Assembly: GCA_018666775.1 (NCBI GenBank)
Contig: JABIXC010000004.1
Span: 1 to 64,000, forward strand
Direction of reading: 5' to 3'
From: Rhodospirillales bacterium
GTDB lineage: Bacteria > Pseudomonadota > Alphaproteobacteria > SMXQ01
Length of the DNA stretch: 64,000 nucleotides
Below, in pieces: positions 8,639 to 17,666 of the stretch. Under the pieces are notes generated by a model that searched no databases, was not told the DNA's origin, and saw nothing but the letters and a program-made list of their open reading frames with translations. The number at the start of each line of letters is the position of its first letter. The stretch's first letter is position 1. Position numbers and translations under genes: made by a program.

Positions 8639-9061
8639 ATGATCCAGATAACACCCACGCTTAAAATCAACGATGCAGAAATTCAGGAACAGTTCATCCG
8701 TTCCCCAGGCCCCGGCGGCCAGAAAGTAAACAAGACCGAAAGTGCGGTTCAGCTGCGGTTCAATGCGCGGACCAGCCCTTCGCTCTCCCATGCAATCTTT
8801 CTCCGCCTGAAACCTCTGGCAGGCCGGCGCATGACCCGCGATGGGGTGGTGGTCATCACCGCCAACCGGTTTCGCACCCAAGAACAAAACCGTCGGGATG
8901 CCCTTGATCGCTTGATTGAATTGATCGCAAAAGCGGCCGTGGTGCCGGTGCGCCGTCGCCCGACGAAGCCATCAAAGGCTTCTGTCCGGCGCAGCTCTGA
9001 TAGCAAACGCCACCAAAGCAAGATCAAGAAGGGGCGGGGAAAAGTCAGCCGCCTTGATTAA
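8639..9061 (+). CDS. arfB: ArfB/YaeJ-type peptidyl-tRNA hydrolase (ribosome rescue)
   Basis: A 140-residue protein with the class-I release-factor GGQ domain only. The catalytic motif is in IRSPGPGGQKVNKTESAV (about residues 20-38), with the RF-1 domain extending to about 105. A basic tail follows (…KRHQSKIKKGRGKVSRLD), matching the ArfB C-terminal helix that inserts into the empty mRNA channel of stalled ribosomes. No codon-recognition domain is present and the length fits the family, so this is ribosome rescue rather than normal termination. No good Shine-Dalgarno sequence precedes the ATG. The next gene is convergent, 9 bases away. Confidence 0.9.
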   Translation: MIQITPTLKINDAEIQEQFIRSPGPGGQKVNKTESAVQLRFNARTSPSLSHAIFLRLKPLAGRRMTRDGVVVITANRFRTQEQNRRDALDRLIELIAKAAVVPVRRRPTKPSKASVRRSSDSKRHQSKIKKGRGKVSRLD

Positions 9062-9070
9062 GGGGGCTAA

Positions 9071-9529
9071 CTATTTGGAATTTTTTTGCAGGACCGTCAA
9101 TTGTACCGTGCCAATTGCGGGCCGGGCGCCGGGCTGGGATGAATCAATCCAGGTTTTCACAGGAACCTCTGTGGCCGCAGAAATAGCATTGATTTTTTGC
9201 AAGGAACTCAGTTCCTCCCAGCGTTTCGCGGCAACGCCTGGAATGCGCTCTGCCTGGGAATGCAAAAGCTGGCCCATGTCGATAATGGCAGGATACATGC
9301 TGTCCAGAACCGCATCATAGGCCGCATCATGTGCATGAGACCCGGCATCATCTTGGACCGATGTATCGTGGCGCGCCTGAAAATCACTTTCATAGATCAA
9401 CGCGGATGCCGCGAAATCTACTTCGCAGCCATTGGGTTGCTCCAGATAAACCGTATCCCCATCAATATCGATGACAACGCCCACAACATTGCGGGCAACA
9501 TGGCGGACGTTGTCACCAATATTGAACAT
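9071..9529 (-). CDS. Unrecognised protein with an N-terminal SH3/KOW-like barrel
   Basis: A 152-residue soluble protein that I do not recognise. The first 50 residues (MFNIGDNVRHVARNVVGVVI…DIDGDTVYLEQPNGCEVDF) look like a small beta-barrel of the KOW/SH3/Tudor type. The rest is mixed helical, with a segment EELSSLQKINAISAATEVPVKT. No signal peptide or membrane segment is present. It starts three bases after the stop of the upstream ThDP-enzyme gene, so the two are very probably co-transcribed and possibly translationally coupled. A regulatory or accessory role next to that enzyme is only a guess. Confidence 0.6.
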   Translation of the reverse strand: MFNIGDNVRHVARNVVGVVIDIDGDTVYLEQPNGCEVDFAASALIYESDFQARHDTSVQDDAGSHAHDAAYDAVLDSMYPAIIDMGQLLHSQAERIPGVAAKRWEELSSLQKINAISAATEVPVKTWIDSSQPGARPAIGTVQLTVLQKNSK

Positions 9530-9532
9530 TGA

Positions 9533-11308
9533 TTATGGCGCGTCGCGACGGGCAACAATCACATCAACAAGCGCTGGCTTGCCGGCCTTGACCTGTTCGA
9601 TGGCCCGGGTCAGCGCCCCTGCGATATCGGCGGGGTTCTCAATGGGGCCTTCGGCATACCAGTCCATGCCCCTTGCAATATGGGCAAAATCAGGTTCCGG
9701 TCCATAAAGGTCCATGCCGATATTGGCCCGTTGCGGGTCCGTGCCGCGTGCATTGGCAATGGAGATTTGATGGGCCCAATCGTTGTAATAGGCGCGGTTG
9801 TTATACATCACCACCAAAATGGGGATTTCGTACTTGCTGGCCATCCATAACGCGCCAAGATCAAACATCAGATCGCCATCGGGCTGCAGATCAACCACCA
9901 GTTTGTCCGTGCCCTTGTGGGCCAGTGCCACGCCAAGGGACAAACCGATCTGGGTTGCTGTGCCAAGTTCACGTCCGGGATGGCGGTACGGGGTATTGAA
10001 ATCCCATGTCTTCAGTGTCCATGTTTTCAGGGTGCCCGCGGTCAGAACCCAGTCTTCATCCTTGATCACACCCCAAACTTCAGATGCCATGCGCGATTCA
10101 TGCATGGGGTCATCATCCCAACGGTCTTTGACCTCTTCTTGCCATTTATTCCATTGGTTTGTGTGTTTTTCAGCGATGACCTGTTTGCGGTCTTCGATGC
10201 GGGCGGCAAGTTTGGGATCATTGCCAATCCGTATTGCACAGGCCTCGGTCAGGGCAGGAATGGCCGTGGTGGTGTCGGCCAGAATGCGCTTGTCCCAATT
10301 GTGATGCTTGTTGTAATCGGTGGCCCATTTGCTGATTTCAATATCGGCAAAGCCAACATCGATCCATTTGCAATCGGGCTTGCAAAGCGATTCAACTTCG
10401 CGGGTTTCCCAATTGGGTTTTTGTGAACCCTTGGTCCAGTCAACCACATCAAGGGCCATCACCAGATCGGCATCAAAGAAGGCATCATTGTGGAAGCTGA
10501 CATTTTGGGGATGGCGGTTGGGGATGCCCAGACGTTTGTTGACGTCATAGACAGCTGCGCCAGTGGTTTCTGCCAATGCCACGGTGGGTTCATAGCCAAT
10601 GGGCATGCGGGCTGCGTATTCGGTCAACAACACCGGGTATTCAGATGCCAACAGCATATCAGCGACTTCATCGATCTGGTCCGGGGTGGTGGCAATGCGG
10701 GGTGGTACCCGAACGGCGTCTTTGTGGGGGATTTGAATATTTTCGGTCAATTCCGCTTCTTGCATGCCGGCGTCATAGACCATGTAAACCGGCCCTTGGG
10801 GCTCGGTCATCATGATGGAATAGGCGCGGGCGAAACTGTCGGGCACACCGTGGATAGAACCGGGCTGGTAATCCCATTTGGTGAAATCGCGCACCGCAGA
10901 CCCTTGGGCAAAGGCGGTATGAATCCAGTCAATGAAGGGGCGGCGCAATTTTTCATCCATGGGGCCGGTGGCGCCAATCAGAAACAGCGGGCAGCGATCG
11001 ATATAGGCGTAATAAACGGCCAATGGCGCATGGAGCAGGCCAACAACGTTATGGACCGCAGCGCCCATGGGCTTGCCCGTGGCCTTGGCATAGCCATGGG
11101 CGATCTGGACGGCGATTTTTTCATGGTTGCAGAGAATCATCGGCGGATCATTTTCGCCGTAATTGACCATGGAATCATGAAGCCCGCGATAACTCGCCCC
11201 GGGGTTCAGGGCAATATAAGGCAGCTCAAATTGCTTGATCAGATCAACGATAATGTCGGATTGATACCGTTTTTTGGCTTTCCGGATCAGGGGTTTTTCG
11301 TCGCTCAT
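9533..11308 (-). CDS. Thiamine-diphosphate-dependent enzyme (acetolactate synthase/benzoylformate decarboxylase superfamily)
   Basis: A 591-residue three-domain ThDP enzyme. The PYR domain contains the cofactor-activating Glu in CNHEKIAVQIAHGYAKATG (about residue 60) and a substrate region NVVGLLHAPLAVYYAY. A central Rossmann-like domain follows. The C-terminal PP domain has the ThDP/Mg motif LQPDGDLMFDLGALW … VVMYNNRAYYNDW. The family covers acetolactate synthase, oxalyl-CoA, benzoylformate and phenylpyruvate decarboxylases and glyoxylate carboligase; none is singled out by the residues I can see. A small internal duplication, TLKTWTLKTW, occurs near the start of the PP domain. ATG 11308 fits the conserved start and has AGG upstream. 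It is co-transcribed with the small gene at 9071-9529 and divergent from a GMC oxidoreductase. Confidence 0.85.
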   Translation of the reverse strand: MSDEKPLIRKAKKRYQSDIIVDLIKQFELPYIALNPGASYRGLHDSMVNYGENDPPMILCNHEKIAVQIAHGYAKATGKPMGAAVHNVVGLLHAPLAVYYAYIDRCPLFLIGATGPMDEKLRRPFIDWIHTAFAQGSAVRDFTKWDYQPGSIHGVPDSFARAYSIMMTEPQGPVYMVYDAGMQEAELTENIQIPHKDAVRVPPRIATTPDQIDEVADMLLASEYPVLLTEYAARMPIGYEPTVALAETTGAAVYDVNKRLGIPNRHPQNVSFHNDAFFDADLVMALDVVDWTKGSQKPNWETREVESLCKPDCKWIDVGFADIEISKWATDYNKHHNWDKRILADTTTAIPALTEACAIRIGNDPKLAARIEDRKQVIAEKHTNQWNKWQEEVKDRWDDDPMHESRMASEVWGVIKDEDWVLTAGTLKTWTLKTWDFNTPYRHPGRELGTATQIGLSLGVALAHKGTDKLVVDLQPDGDLMFDLGALWMASKYEIPILVVMYNNRAYYNDWAHQISIANARGTDPQRANIGMDLYGPEPDFAHIARGMDWYAEGPIENPADIAGALTRAIEQVKAGKPALVDVIVARRDAP

Positions 11309-11459
11309 GGAGGCTACCTTATATAAAGAATGAATTGGGGGTTCTAAGAACGGCGCAAAATAACAAGCTGTGCGGGCTTTTGCCATAGGCAATTGAGTGT
11401 TTGATCAATTGTGCCAGCTTGGTCGATAATCAGGGCTAAACCAACATAAGGGAATATTC

Positions 11460-13094
11460 GTGCCAGATTTGATTAGAGAATTTGATTACATCATTGTGGG
11501 GGCTGGCTCTGCGGGCTGTGTGCTTGCCAACCGGTTAAGTGCAGACCCCGGAAACAGGGTTCTGGTGGTTGAGGCCGGTGGGCCTGATCGTGACCCGTTG
11601 ATCCACATTCCCTTAGGCATTGGCCGCATCCATAAAGCACGCAACCACGACTGGGGCTACGATATCGCCCCGGAACCGGGGCTTTTGGGCCGCGAGTTGG
11701 AAACCATGCGGGGCAAGGTGTTGGGGGGATCGTCTTCCATCAATCATATGTCCCATGTGCGCGGCAATGCTGGCGATTATGATCGCTGGGCCAATATGGG
11801 CCTAGATGGCTGGTCTTATAAAGACGTGCTGCCTTATTTCCGTCGCACAGAAAGCTGGGGTAAGGGTGCCGATGTCTATCGCGGGGGCGATGGCCCCCTG
11901 ACGGTGACCCCATCGGAAACCCCTGACCCGCTGTTTGATGCTTTTGTCAGGGCCGCAGAAGACATGGGCCATGCCTATACAGAAGATTACAACGGCGCCA
12001 ATCAGGTGGGCGTTGGCCGGGGCCAGACCACCATTCGTAAGGGCCGGCGTCATTCTGCGGCCAGGGCCTTTCTAAAACCAGCAATGTCTCGGCCTAACTT
12101 GACCGTGGAAACCGGTGCTCATGTGACGAAGATCACAATGGATGGCACCCGGGCAGTGGGCATTGAATATCGCCACCGGGGGAAATCCAAAACGGCCCTT
12201 GGCAGTGCGGAAATCATCCTTTCAGGGGGGGTTTATAATTCACCCCAGCTTTTGATGTTGGCGGGCATTGGGCCGAAAGATCACCTGAAATCCCATGGCA
12301 TTGACCCGTTGATTGATCTTCCCGGTGTCGGGGCCAATCTGCAAGACCATCTGGGCGTGATTGTTGGTGCAACGCGCCCCAATCCCGGCCCATTTCTGGA
12401 TGATATGCGGTTTGACCGGATGACGGTCTCTATGGTGCGGGCATTTTTGTTCGGAACCGGCCCCGCCACCAGCCTGCCCGGCGGGCTGCATGGTTATTTC
12501 AAAACCAAAGATGGCCTTGATTCCCCTGATATTCAGCTGATTTTCCGGGCCGTATCCTCGGACCCCCATTTGTGGTTCCCGGGCATCCGCAAACCCTATG
12601 AAGATCGCTGCGGCATCCGGCCCATTCTTTTGCATCCCAAAAGCCGGGGCAGGGTGACCCTGCAATCCAGCGATCCCTTTGAAAAGGTGCATATTGTCCA
12701 GAATTTCTTTGATGACCCAGACGACATTGAAACCCTGCGCCGGGGGGTGAAATTGTCGCGCGAAATGTTGGCGAACAAGGCCCTTGATGACTTTCGCGGC
12801 GTGGAAGTATCGCCCGGTCTTGCGGTCACACAGGATGAAGACATTGACCAATGGATCAGAAAACGGTCATCAACGGCCCATCATCCGTCGTGCACCTGTG
12901 CCATGGGGACCGGGGACATGGCGGTTCTGGATGAACATTTGCGGGTCCGGGGTGCTGAAAACCTTCGGGTTGTTGATGCATCGGCCATGCCAGACCTGGT
13001 TTCGGGCAATATCAATGCATGCGTGTTGATGATTGCGGAAAAAGCCAGCGACCATATCCTTGGCCTTGAACCCCTTGCCCCGATTACGCCCTAA
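11460..13094 (+). CDS. GMC-family FAD oxidoreductase (choline/alcohol dehydrogenase-like)
   Basis: A 544-residue glucose-methanol-choline oxidoreductase. The FAD-binding Rossmann motif YIIVGAGSAGCVLANRLS is at about residues 10-27. The GMC signatures MRGKVLGGSSSINHM (about 82-97) and GGVYNSPQLLMLAGIGP (about 256-272) are both present. The C-terminal catalytic region has HHPSCTCAMG, and the closing FAD motif is VVDASAMPDLVSGNINACVLMIAEKA. The start is GTG 11460 with AAGGGAA upstream. Family members oxidise alcohols to aldehydes using FAD; choline itself is not implied. It diverges from the ThDP-enzyme gene (151-base gap), so an alcohol-aldehyde-2-ketoacid pathway is conceivable but unproven. 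Confidence 0.92.
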   Translation: MPDLIREFDYIIVGAGSAGCVLANRLSADPGNRVLVVEAGGPDRDPLIHIPLGIGRIHKARNHDWGYDIAPEPGLLGRELETMRGKVLGGSSSINHMSHVRGNAGDYDRWANMGLDGWSYKDVLPYFRRTESWGKGADVYRGGDGPLTVTPSETPDPLFDAFVRAAEDMGHAYTEDYNGANQVGVGRGQTTIRKGRRHSAARAFLKPAMSRPNLTVETGAHVTKITMDGTRAVGIEYRHRGKSKTALGSAEIILSGGVYNSPQLLMLAGIGPKDHLKSHGIDPLIDLPGVGANLQDHLGVIVGATRPNPGPFLDDMRFDRMTVSMVRAFLFGTGPATSLPGGLHGYFKTKDGLDSPDIQLIFRAVSSDPHLWFPGIRKPYEDRCGIRPILLHPKSRGRVTLQSSDPFEKVHIVQNFFDDPDDIETLRRGVKLSREMLANKALDDFRGVEVSPGLAVTQDEDIDQWIRKRSSTAHHPSCTCAMGTGDMAVLDEHLRVRGAENLRVVDASAMPDLVSGNINACVLMIAEKASDHILGLEPLAPITP

Positions 13095-13211
13095 TTCCGG
13101 TCTTGCACTGGCCCCGGTGCTCGGCTAGCCTTTTTCGGGAATATACAAATAATCCGCAAAAGCCCTCAGAAAAGGGTGGCGGGGCATATTAATTTAAACT
13201 GGGAGACTATC

Positions 13212-14522
13212 ATGATTTCACTCTCCACACTTGGACGGGGCCTTTTGGGCCTCGCCACTGTGGCCCTTGCCACTGGTGGGATGGGCACGGCCAATACGGC
13301 CGATGCCGCTAATTTTAAAGGCAAAAGGATTACGGTTGTTATCGGCTATGGTGCCGGTGGTGGCTATGACCGTTATGGCCGCCAGGTGGCACGCCATATT
13401 GGGAAACATTTGCCGGGCAATCCCTCGGTCGTGGCCAAGAACCGCCCCGGTGCGGGCAGCTTCAAGGCCGTCAACTACATCTATTACAAGGCCCCGAAAG
13501 ACGGCACCGTCTTTGGCACCTTTGCCCGTGGCGTGCCTATCTTTGCCTTTTCCGGCAAGGCCAAGAAAGCCAATTTTGATCCGCTGAAATTGACATGGAT
13601 CGGCACATCATCCAGCTATAAGGGTGAAGCGTATGTGATGGTGGTGCGCAAAGACACTGGCATCCATAATATTGCTGATCTGAAAAAATATCCAAAACCA
13701 ATCAATTTTGCCGCCACATCGTTTGGCTCTGATGGCACCGATGTGCCCATCGTTCTGCGTGAAATTTTGGGTCTCAATGTCCAGCCTCTGCGCGGCTACC
13801 CCGGTGGTAACACGCTCTATCTGGCCGTTGATCGTAACGAAGCCCAGGCCCGTATGGTGGGTTATGCCTCGATGCGGACTGCCCATCCGGAATGGTTGAA
13901 GAAAGACAGTCCTATTCGGGTGATCATGCAATTTGCTGCAACTGAACGCCTTCCGGTCTTCCCCAATGCCCCAACGGCACAGGAATTGGTGACCAAACAG
14001 GCCGATAAAGATTTGATCGCCCTGTTGGAAGCACCGTTCTTCATGGCGCGTCCTTTTGCGGGCCCTCCGGGTCTGGCACCAGACGTGACCAAAGCACTTC
14101 GCGATGGTTTCATGGCGGCCCATTCGGACCCTGCTTATCAGGGAGAAGCCAAAAAGCTGCGCTTGCTCACCAGCCCCAAAAATGGCGCCGATGTGCACAA
14201 GATTGTCGAACGGCTTTCCAAGATGCCGCGTAATCTTTATGAACGCTATTCAAAGATTCTCAAGAATCCTAAATCACCTATGCGCACGATCAAGTGGCAG
14301 ATTGTCACTGGCAAGATCACCAAGGTGAAGAAAAAGGGCAAGCTTGAGTTCAAGATTGCGGGCAAGTCCAAGAAGTACAAGACCCGCACGCGCGGTCGTT
14401 ATACTAAGGTGAAAATCAACGGCAAGAAAGCCAGCCGTAAGAAGATCAGAAAAGGTATGACCTGTAAAATCTGGTATGAAGGCAACAAGTCTTATGCCGG
14501 TAAGATGCTCTGCACCAAATAG
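13212..14522 (+). CDS. TctC-like periplasmic binding protein with a basic C-terminal domain (copy A)
   Basis: A 436-residue exported protein. The signal peptide (about 1-33) ends in the ADA region. The TctC/Bug body begins FKGKRITVVIGYGAGGGYD and includes the NRPGAGS and APKDGTVFG motifs of tricarboxylate-binding proteins. Unlike normal family members (about 320 residues), it carries an extra domain at about 367-436 that is very rich in Lys/Arg. This domain follows a G-K-I-T-K-V … TKVKINGKK … KGMTC … C pattern, with two cysteines that could pair. The same domain is found on four other TctC-like proteins in this window. GGGAG precedes ATG 13212. No TctA/TctB genes are adjacent. A strong terminator follows. 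Confidence 0.85.
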   Translation: MISLSTLGRGLLGLATVALATGGMGTANTADAANFKGKRITVVIGYGAGGGYDRYGRQVARHIGKHLPGNPSVVAKNRPGAGSFKAVNYIYYKAPKDGTVFGTFARGVPIFAFSGKAKKANFDPLKLTWIGTSSSYKGEAYVMVVRKDTGIHNIADLKKYPKPINFAATSFGSDGTDVPIVLREILGLNVQPLRGYPGGNTLYLAVDRNEAQARMVGYASMRTAHPEWLKKDSPIRVIMQFAATERLPVFPNAPTAQELVTKQADKDLIALLEAPFFMARPFAGPPGLAPDVTKALRDGFMAAHSDPAYQGEAKKLRLLTSPKNGADVHKIVERLSKMPRNLYERYSKILKNPKSPMRTIKWQIVTGKITKVKKKGKLEFKIAGKSKKYKTRTRGRYTKVKINGKKASRKKIRKGMTCKIWYEGNKSYAGKMLCTK

Positions 14523-14546
14523 CAGTTTCATCTGACACAAAATTTC

Positions 14547-14581
14547 GGGCGGGCACCCTTTTCGGGTCCCGCCCTTTTTTT
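14547..14581 (+). terminator. Rho-independent terminator after the TctC-like gene A
   Basis: Inverted repeat GGGCGGG … CCCGCCC (14547-14553 with 14568-14574), with a further CACCC/GGGT complement inside, followed by a run of seven T. It lies 25 bases after the stop codon. Confidence 0.85.
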
Positions 14582-14597
14582 GTGATTTTATGCGCGC

Positions 14598-14969
14598 CTA
14601 TATCTCGACGATTTCATCTTTCAGGCTGCCGATGAAGCCAATGACTTCGGTTTGTTCGGCCGCGCCGATGGAAAGCTGATCGAGGGCGGCACCCATGTGG
14701 CCCATAAAGATTTCCCAATCGCTTTCATCAATGCGCATGCCTTCATGGGCCAGCGCCATATCGCGCCCGGTGTAATAGAGTTGCCCGCCCGAGGCACTGG
14801 CCAGAAAATTAATCAATAACTGGCGTTCACGAATGATCCCGTCAATCCCCCGGTGCGCCCAAAACCGCCCCAATTGAGCATCACCCGCCAGACGCGGCAA
14901 AACCGCATCCACCATCGCCACAACGCCATCATAGCCGCCAAGGCGACCGTATAAGGGTTCATCACCCAT
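14598..14969 (-). CDS. Truncated hemoglobin-like protein
   Basis: A 123-residue protein resembling the 2-on-2 truncated hemoglobins. It begins EPLYGRLGGYDGVVAMVDAV, the usual N-terminal glycine motif, and has a proximal-His candidate in MALAHEGMRIDESDWEIFMG (about residue 80). The helix-B position normally occupied by the Phe-Tyr pair reads Val-Leu here (MVDAVLPRL), so the distal pocket would lack the usual B10 Tyr. That alignment is by eye. These proteins bind O2 or NO or detoxify them. Its start overlaps the end of the upstream cupin gene by eight bases, implying translational coupling. Confidence 0.72.
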   Translation of the reverse strand: MGDEPLYGRLGGYDGVVAMVDAVLPRLAGDAQLGRFWAHRGIDGIIRERQLLINFLASASGGQLYYTGRDMALAHEGMRIDESDWEIFMGHMGAALDQLSIGAAEQTEVIGFIGSLKDEIVEI

Positions 14970-15360
14970 CGTTGGTGACGGTGACTTTACCGCCGTTGGC
15001 GCGGAGGTCTTTGCGGGTTTTATGGTCGATGATTTTGATGTCGTCTTGGGAGCCGGATCGGTTGCCCATGAGGATCATGGGACCATCGCCCGTGTTTTCC
15101 AATCGGTAGAATGATCCACCGGTGACCAATGCCGCCATGGTGGGATCGAGCGCTGCTTTGCCGCCATCGGGAAAGGACATGGTGCATTGGCCCTCAATAC
15201 AGATGAAGGTCTGGTCTGCATTGTGGCAATGCATTTCATCGTGATCGCCGGGGTTGGGATAATAATGCACCCAGGCATGAAATTTACGGGTGTTGATGAC
15301 AACCGTGCGCTTTTTTTCGCGCTTGGCCAGTTCAACGGTGTTGATAATTTCAATGCCCAT
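14962..15360 (-). CDS. Cupin-domain protein
   Basis: A 132-residue single-cupin protein. Cupin motif 1 is visible as HYYPNPGDHDEMHCHNADQ with FICIEGQCTMSFPDGG (about residues 30-65), supplying an H-x-H pair plus a likely Glu/Gln. The second motif is less clear (GGSFYRLENTGDGP, about 90). ATG 15360 has GGAGGGG upstream; a longer upstream frame exists but lacks cupin character. The gene overlaps the hemoglobin-like gene by eight bases, so the two products are made together. A metal-dependent dioxygenase/isomerase or a small-molecule sensor are both possible. Confidence 0.75.
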   Translation of the reverse strand: MGIEIINTVELAKREKKRTVVINTRKFHAWVHYYPNPGDHDEMHCHNADQTFICIEGQCTMSFPDGGKAALDPTMAALVTGGSFYRLENTGDGPMILMGNRSGSQDDIKIIDHKTRKDLRANGGKVTVTNDG

Positions 15361-15648
15361 CGGGGGTCCCCTCCACAGTTCGTCACAGCGGCTTTCGCCA
15401 GTATCGGCCATTATCCGGGGATTTTTGTGATTCAGGCAAGCAAAATCAGGTGTCCTGTGTAAATTGCATAAAGGGGCACACATTGGGGCGTTGTGCATTA
15501 AGGCTTTATCGGGATTGGCAGCCTCTGTTAGGGTTCTGGTCAGACAAATTATAAAAAAACACATCAGCTGTAAATAACCGGGTTGCGGGCGGCCAAGGGT
15601 TGCCCGCATCACACCAATTTGACCGACACTAATTTGAAAGGAACGGGC

Positions 15649-16056
15649 ATGGCTGCAGATACCAATCGCCGCGCCAAGGTGCGCCATATTGCCATCAAGA
15701 CCCCAGACCCAAACCGGCTGGCGGATTACTACACCAAAGTTTACGGACTGGACGTGGTTTTGCGCCGTGAAACCGGATCGGTTTACCTGTCAGATGGGGA
15801 TTTATGTTTGGCCCTGTTGCCAACCCGTGGCCAATGCGCGCCGGGGATTGAACATTTTGGCTTTCACATTGGATCGGCTGAAGAAATCGCCGAATCTCTG
15901 GAAGGGATCGGGATGGATGCACCGCAAACGCGGCCCAATGATCCCCCCTTTGCCGAAACCCGGGTCACAGACCCCGATGGCAATATGATCGATTTATCGG
16001 TGCATGGGTTTGAAATGCAGGAATTCCAGGATGATCGGTCCAAAAAAGAAGACTAG
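15649..16056 (+). CDS. VOC (glyoxalase/dioxygenase superfamily) protein
   Basis: A 135-residue vicinal-oxygen-chelate protein with paired beta-alpha-beta modules. The first module is VRHIAIKTPDPNRLADYYTK (about 10-30), with the metal His near residue 12. The second is APGIEHFGFHIGSAEEIAES (about 64-83), followed by TRVTDPDGNMIDLSVHG with the C-terminal metal ligand region. ATG 15649 with AAAGGAAC upstream is favoured over an earlier in-frame GTG. The VOC superfamily covers glyoxalases, extradiol dioxygenases, epimerases and resistance proteins; the reaction cannot be assigned. It converges on an operon of an unknown membrane protein and a FAH hydrolase. Confidence 0.85.
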   Translation: MAADTNRRAKVRHIAIKTPDPNRLADYYTKVYGLDVVLRRETGSVYLSDGDLCLALLPTRGQCAPGIEHFGFHIGSAEEIAESLEGIGMDAPQTRPNDPPFAETRVTDPDGNMIDLSVHGFEMQEFQDDRSKKED

Positions 16057-16057
16057 A

Positions 16058-16585
16058 TCAATCGGGCGTGCCAGACCCATCCATCAAATGATTAAGGACA
16101 AAGCGCCGCCAATCCCCATTGGGTGAAGTGCAGACCGCGTCCTTTGTGCCATCGCTGTCGTGGCGGAACGAAAGGGTGATGCCTTTCAGTTTCCACAGCT
16201 TTTTAAAGGCATCAATGTCTGTCAGAACGGTTTTGTAAAACCGGGCTTTCATGCGCCGCTGAATCCAGCCCCGACCAAAGACCAGATAAATCGACAGGAT
16301 CATGGCGGATGCCCCCGCACCGGTCTGCCAGTTGCGGAGGAAATATCCTGCAATGGCAGCGATCATGATGCCCGCAATCCAGCGGTTGGAATCGGCCTGG
16401 ACGGCAATGGATGAGTCAATATGATCGAGCTGCTTTAAATCGAGCGCTAGCGAAAGCTGCCCGCCTGAAACCTGGCCAGCGGTGATGGCCGCATTCAGTG
16501 CGCGAAACAGTTCTTTTTCATTGCCGGTTTCATCATCGGCATCTGGCCCGGATGGGGGCACCAATCGGTCATCAATGGGGTCCAT
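16058..16585 (-). CDS. Unrecognised membrane protein with two central helices
   Basis: A 175-residue protein that I do not recognise. An acidic N-terminus (about 1-30) is followed by a soluble helical part. Two hydrophobic segments around 70-105 (IAGIMIAAIAGYFL and GAGASAMILSIYLVFG) are separated by a short loop. A cytoplasm-like C-terminal domain contains RFYKTVLTDIDAFKKLWKLKG and LSFRHDSDG. It starts 16 bases after the FAH hydrolase stop, so the two share an operon. Function unknown. Confidence 0.6.
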   Translation of the reverse strand: MDPIDDRLVPPSGPDADDETGNEKELFRALNAAITAGQVSGGQLSLALDLKQLDHIDSSIAVQADSNRWIAGIMIAAIAGYFLRNWQTGAGASAMILSIYLVFGRGWIQRRMKARFYKTVLTDIDAFKKLWKLKGITLSFRHDSDGTKDAVCTSPNGDWRRFVLNHLMDGSGTPD

Positions 16586-16601
16586 GATGTTGCCTGTCAG
16601 G

Positions 16602-17507
16602 CTATTCCCCCTGAACCACGTGGTTGGTCATGGTGCCGATTTTCTCGATCTCCATGCGGATGACATCGCCCGGTTTCAAAAAGATGCCCCGGGGCCGGCC
16701 CACGCCCGATGGCGTGCCGGTGGAAATCACATCGCCCGGATACAGGATGAAATGTTTGGATAAATATTCGATCTGTTCGCAAAGATCGAAGATCAGATCA
16801 GAGGTATTGGAATCTTGCTGCAATTCTTCATTTAACCAGAGCTTGATATCCAGAACATGGGGATCGGGGATGTCGCTGGCAGGCACCATCCATGGCCCCA
16901 TGGGCGCGCCGCCATCGGTGGATTTATGGCACACCCAATCCATGCCCCACATGGGCCAATCGGGCCGTTTGCCAAGATCGCGGGCAGAAATATCGTTCAT
17001 GATGAAATAGCCCGCGACATGGTCAAGGGCATCATCTGCTTTTATGTTGCGGCCCTGTTTGCCGATCACGGCTGCCAGTTCCACTTCCCAGTCCATCTGT
17101 TGGGATGTGTGGGGCAGGGGGATGGGGGCGTCGGGTCCGGAGACACATTGGCGGGGTGATTTGGTAAAGAAATAAGGCCGCCTGGTTTCTTTGTCGAACT
17201 GGGCACCGGTCATTTCCTGAACATGTTTGCCATAATTGGCCCCGGCACAGAAAATCGAATTGGGATACAACAGCGGCGACATCAACTGAATGTCATCAAT
17301 GCCACCGATATCGGCATCGCTACATTTACCAGCGGCGGCATCGTTGGCCAGCCCCTCTAGCAGTGCTTCGCTGTTGCCCCAGTCTTGGACCAAAGCGATG
17401 GTGGTTACAGCGCTGCCCATGGCTTTTTCAAGATCAATCACCCGGCCACCCACATTGATGGCGGCCCTGACGGTATCGCCATCTTGATAATTCAATAAGG
17501 TGTACAT
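16602..17507 (-). CDS. Fumarylacetoacetate hydrolase (FAH) family protein
   Basis: A 301-residue FAH-fold enzyme. The metal-binding acidic residues are recognisable in QQMDWEVELAAVIGKQGRNI (E-x-E, about 125-145) and in the downstream AGYFIMNDISARDLG. The Lys/Gly motif CHKSTDGGAPMGPWMV and the C-terminal GDVISTGTPSGVGRPRG loop are typical. Family members hydrolyse or decarboxylate fumarylpyruvate, acylpyruvates or 2-hydroxyhepta-2,4-diene-1,7-dioate at the end of aromatic ring-cleavage pathways. AGGGGAAAC precedes the ATG. A gentisate-dioxygenase-like bicupin lies at 45 kb, which could supply a suitable substrate, but the genes are not linked. Confidence 0.9.
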   Translation of the reverse strand: MYTLLNYQDGDTVRAAINVGGRVIDLEKAMGSAVTTIALVQDWGNSEALLEGLANDAAAGKCSDADIGGIDDIQLMSPLLYPNSIFCAGANYGKHVQEMTGAQFDKETRRPYFFTKSPRQCVSGPDAPIPLPHTSQQMDWEVELAAVIGKQGRNIKADDALDHVAGYFIMNDISARDLGKRPDWPMWGMDWVCHKSTDGGAPMGPWMVPASDIPDPHVLDIKLWLNEELQQDSNTSDLIFDLCEQIEYLSKHFILYPGDVISTGTPSGVGRPRGIFLKPGDVIRMEIEKIGTMTNHVVQGE

Positions 17508-17666
17508 CTTTGTTTCCCCTGATCGTGTTGTTTGCCATCTTTATGCCTGTCAGAGGCGTGGATGTCTATATTCCGCAAGGCAGATACGGGCGCACGGGCT
17601 ATAGTGTGGGCCAGTTCGGGGTTTAGGCCCCAATGGAAGACATTTAATGGGCAGGACCAATTCTGA

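Noticed and set aside
10490-11326. A 278-codon open frame on the plus strand opposite the ThDP enzyme
   Set aside because: It lies fully antisense to a clear enzyme gene and its translation is a Gly/His/Asn-rich mirror with no motif.
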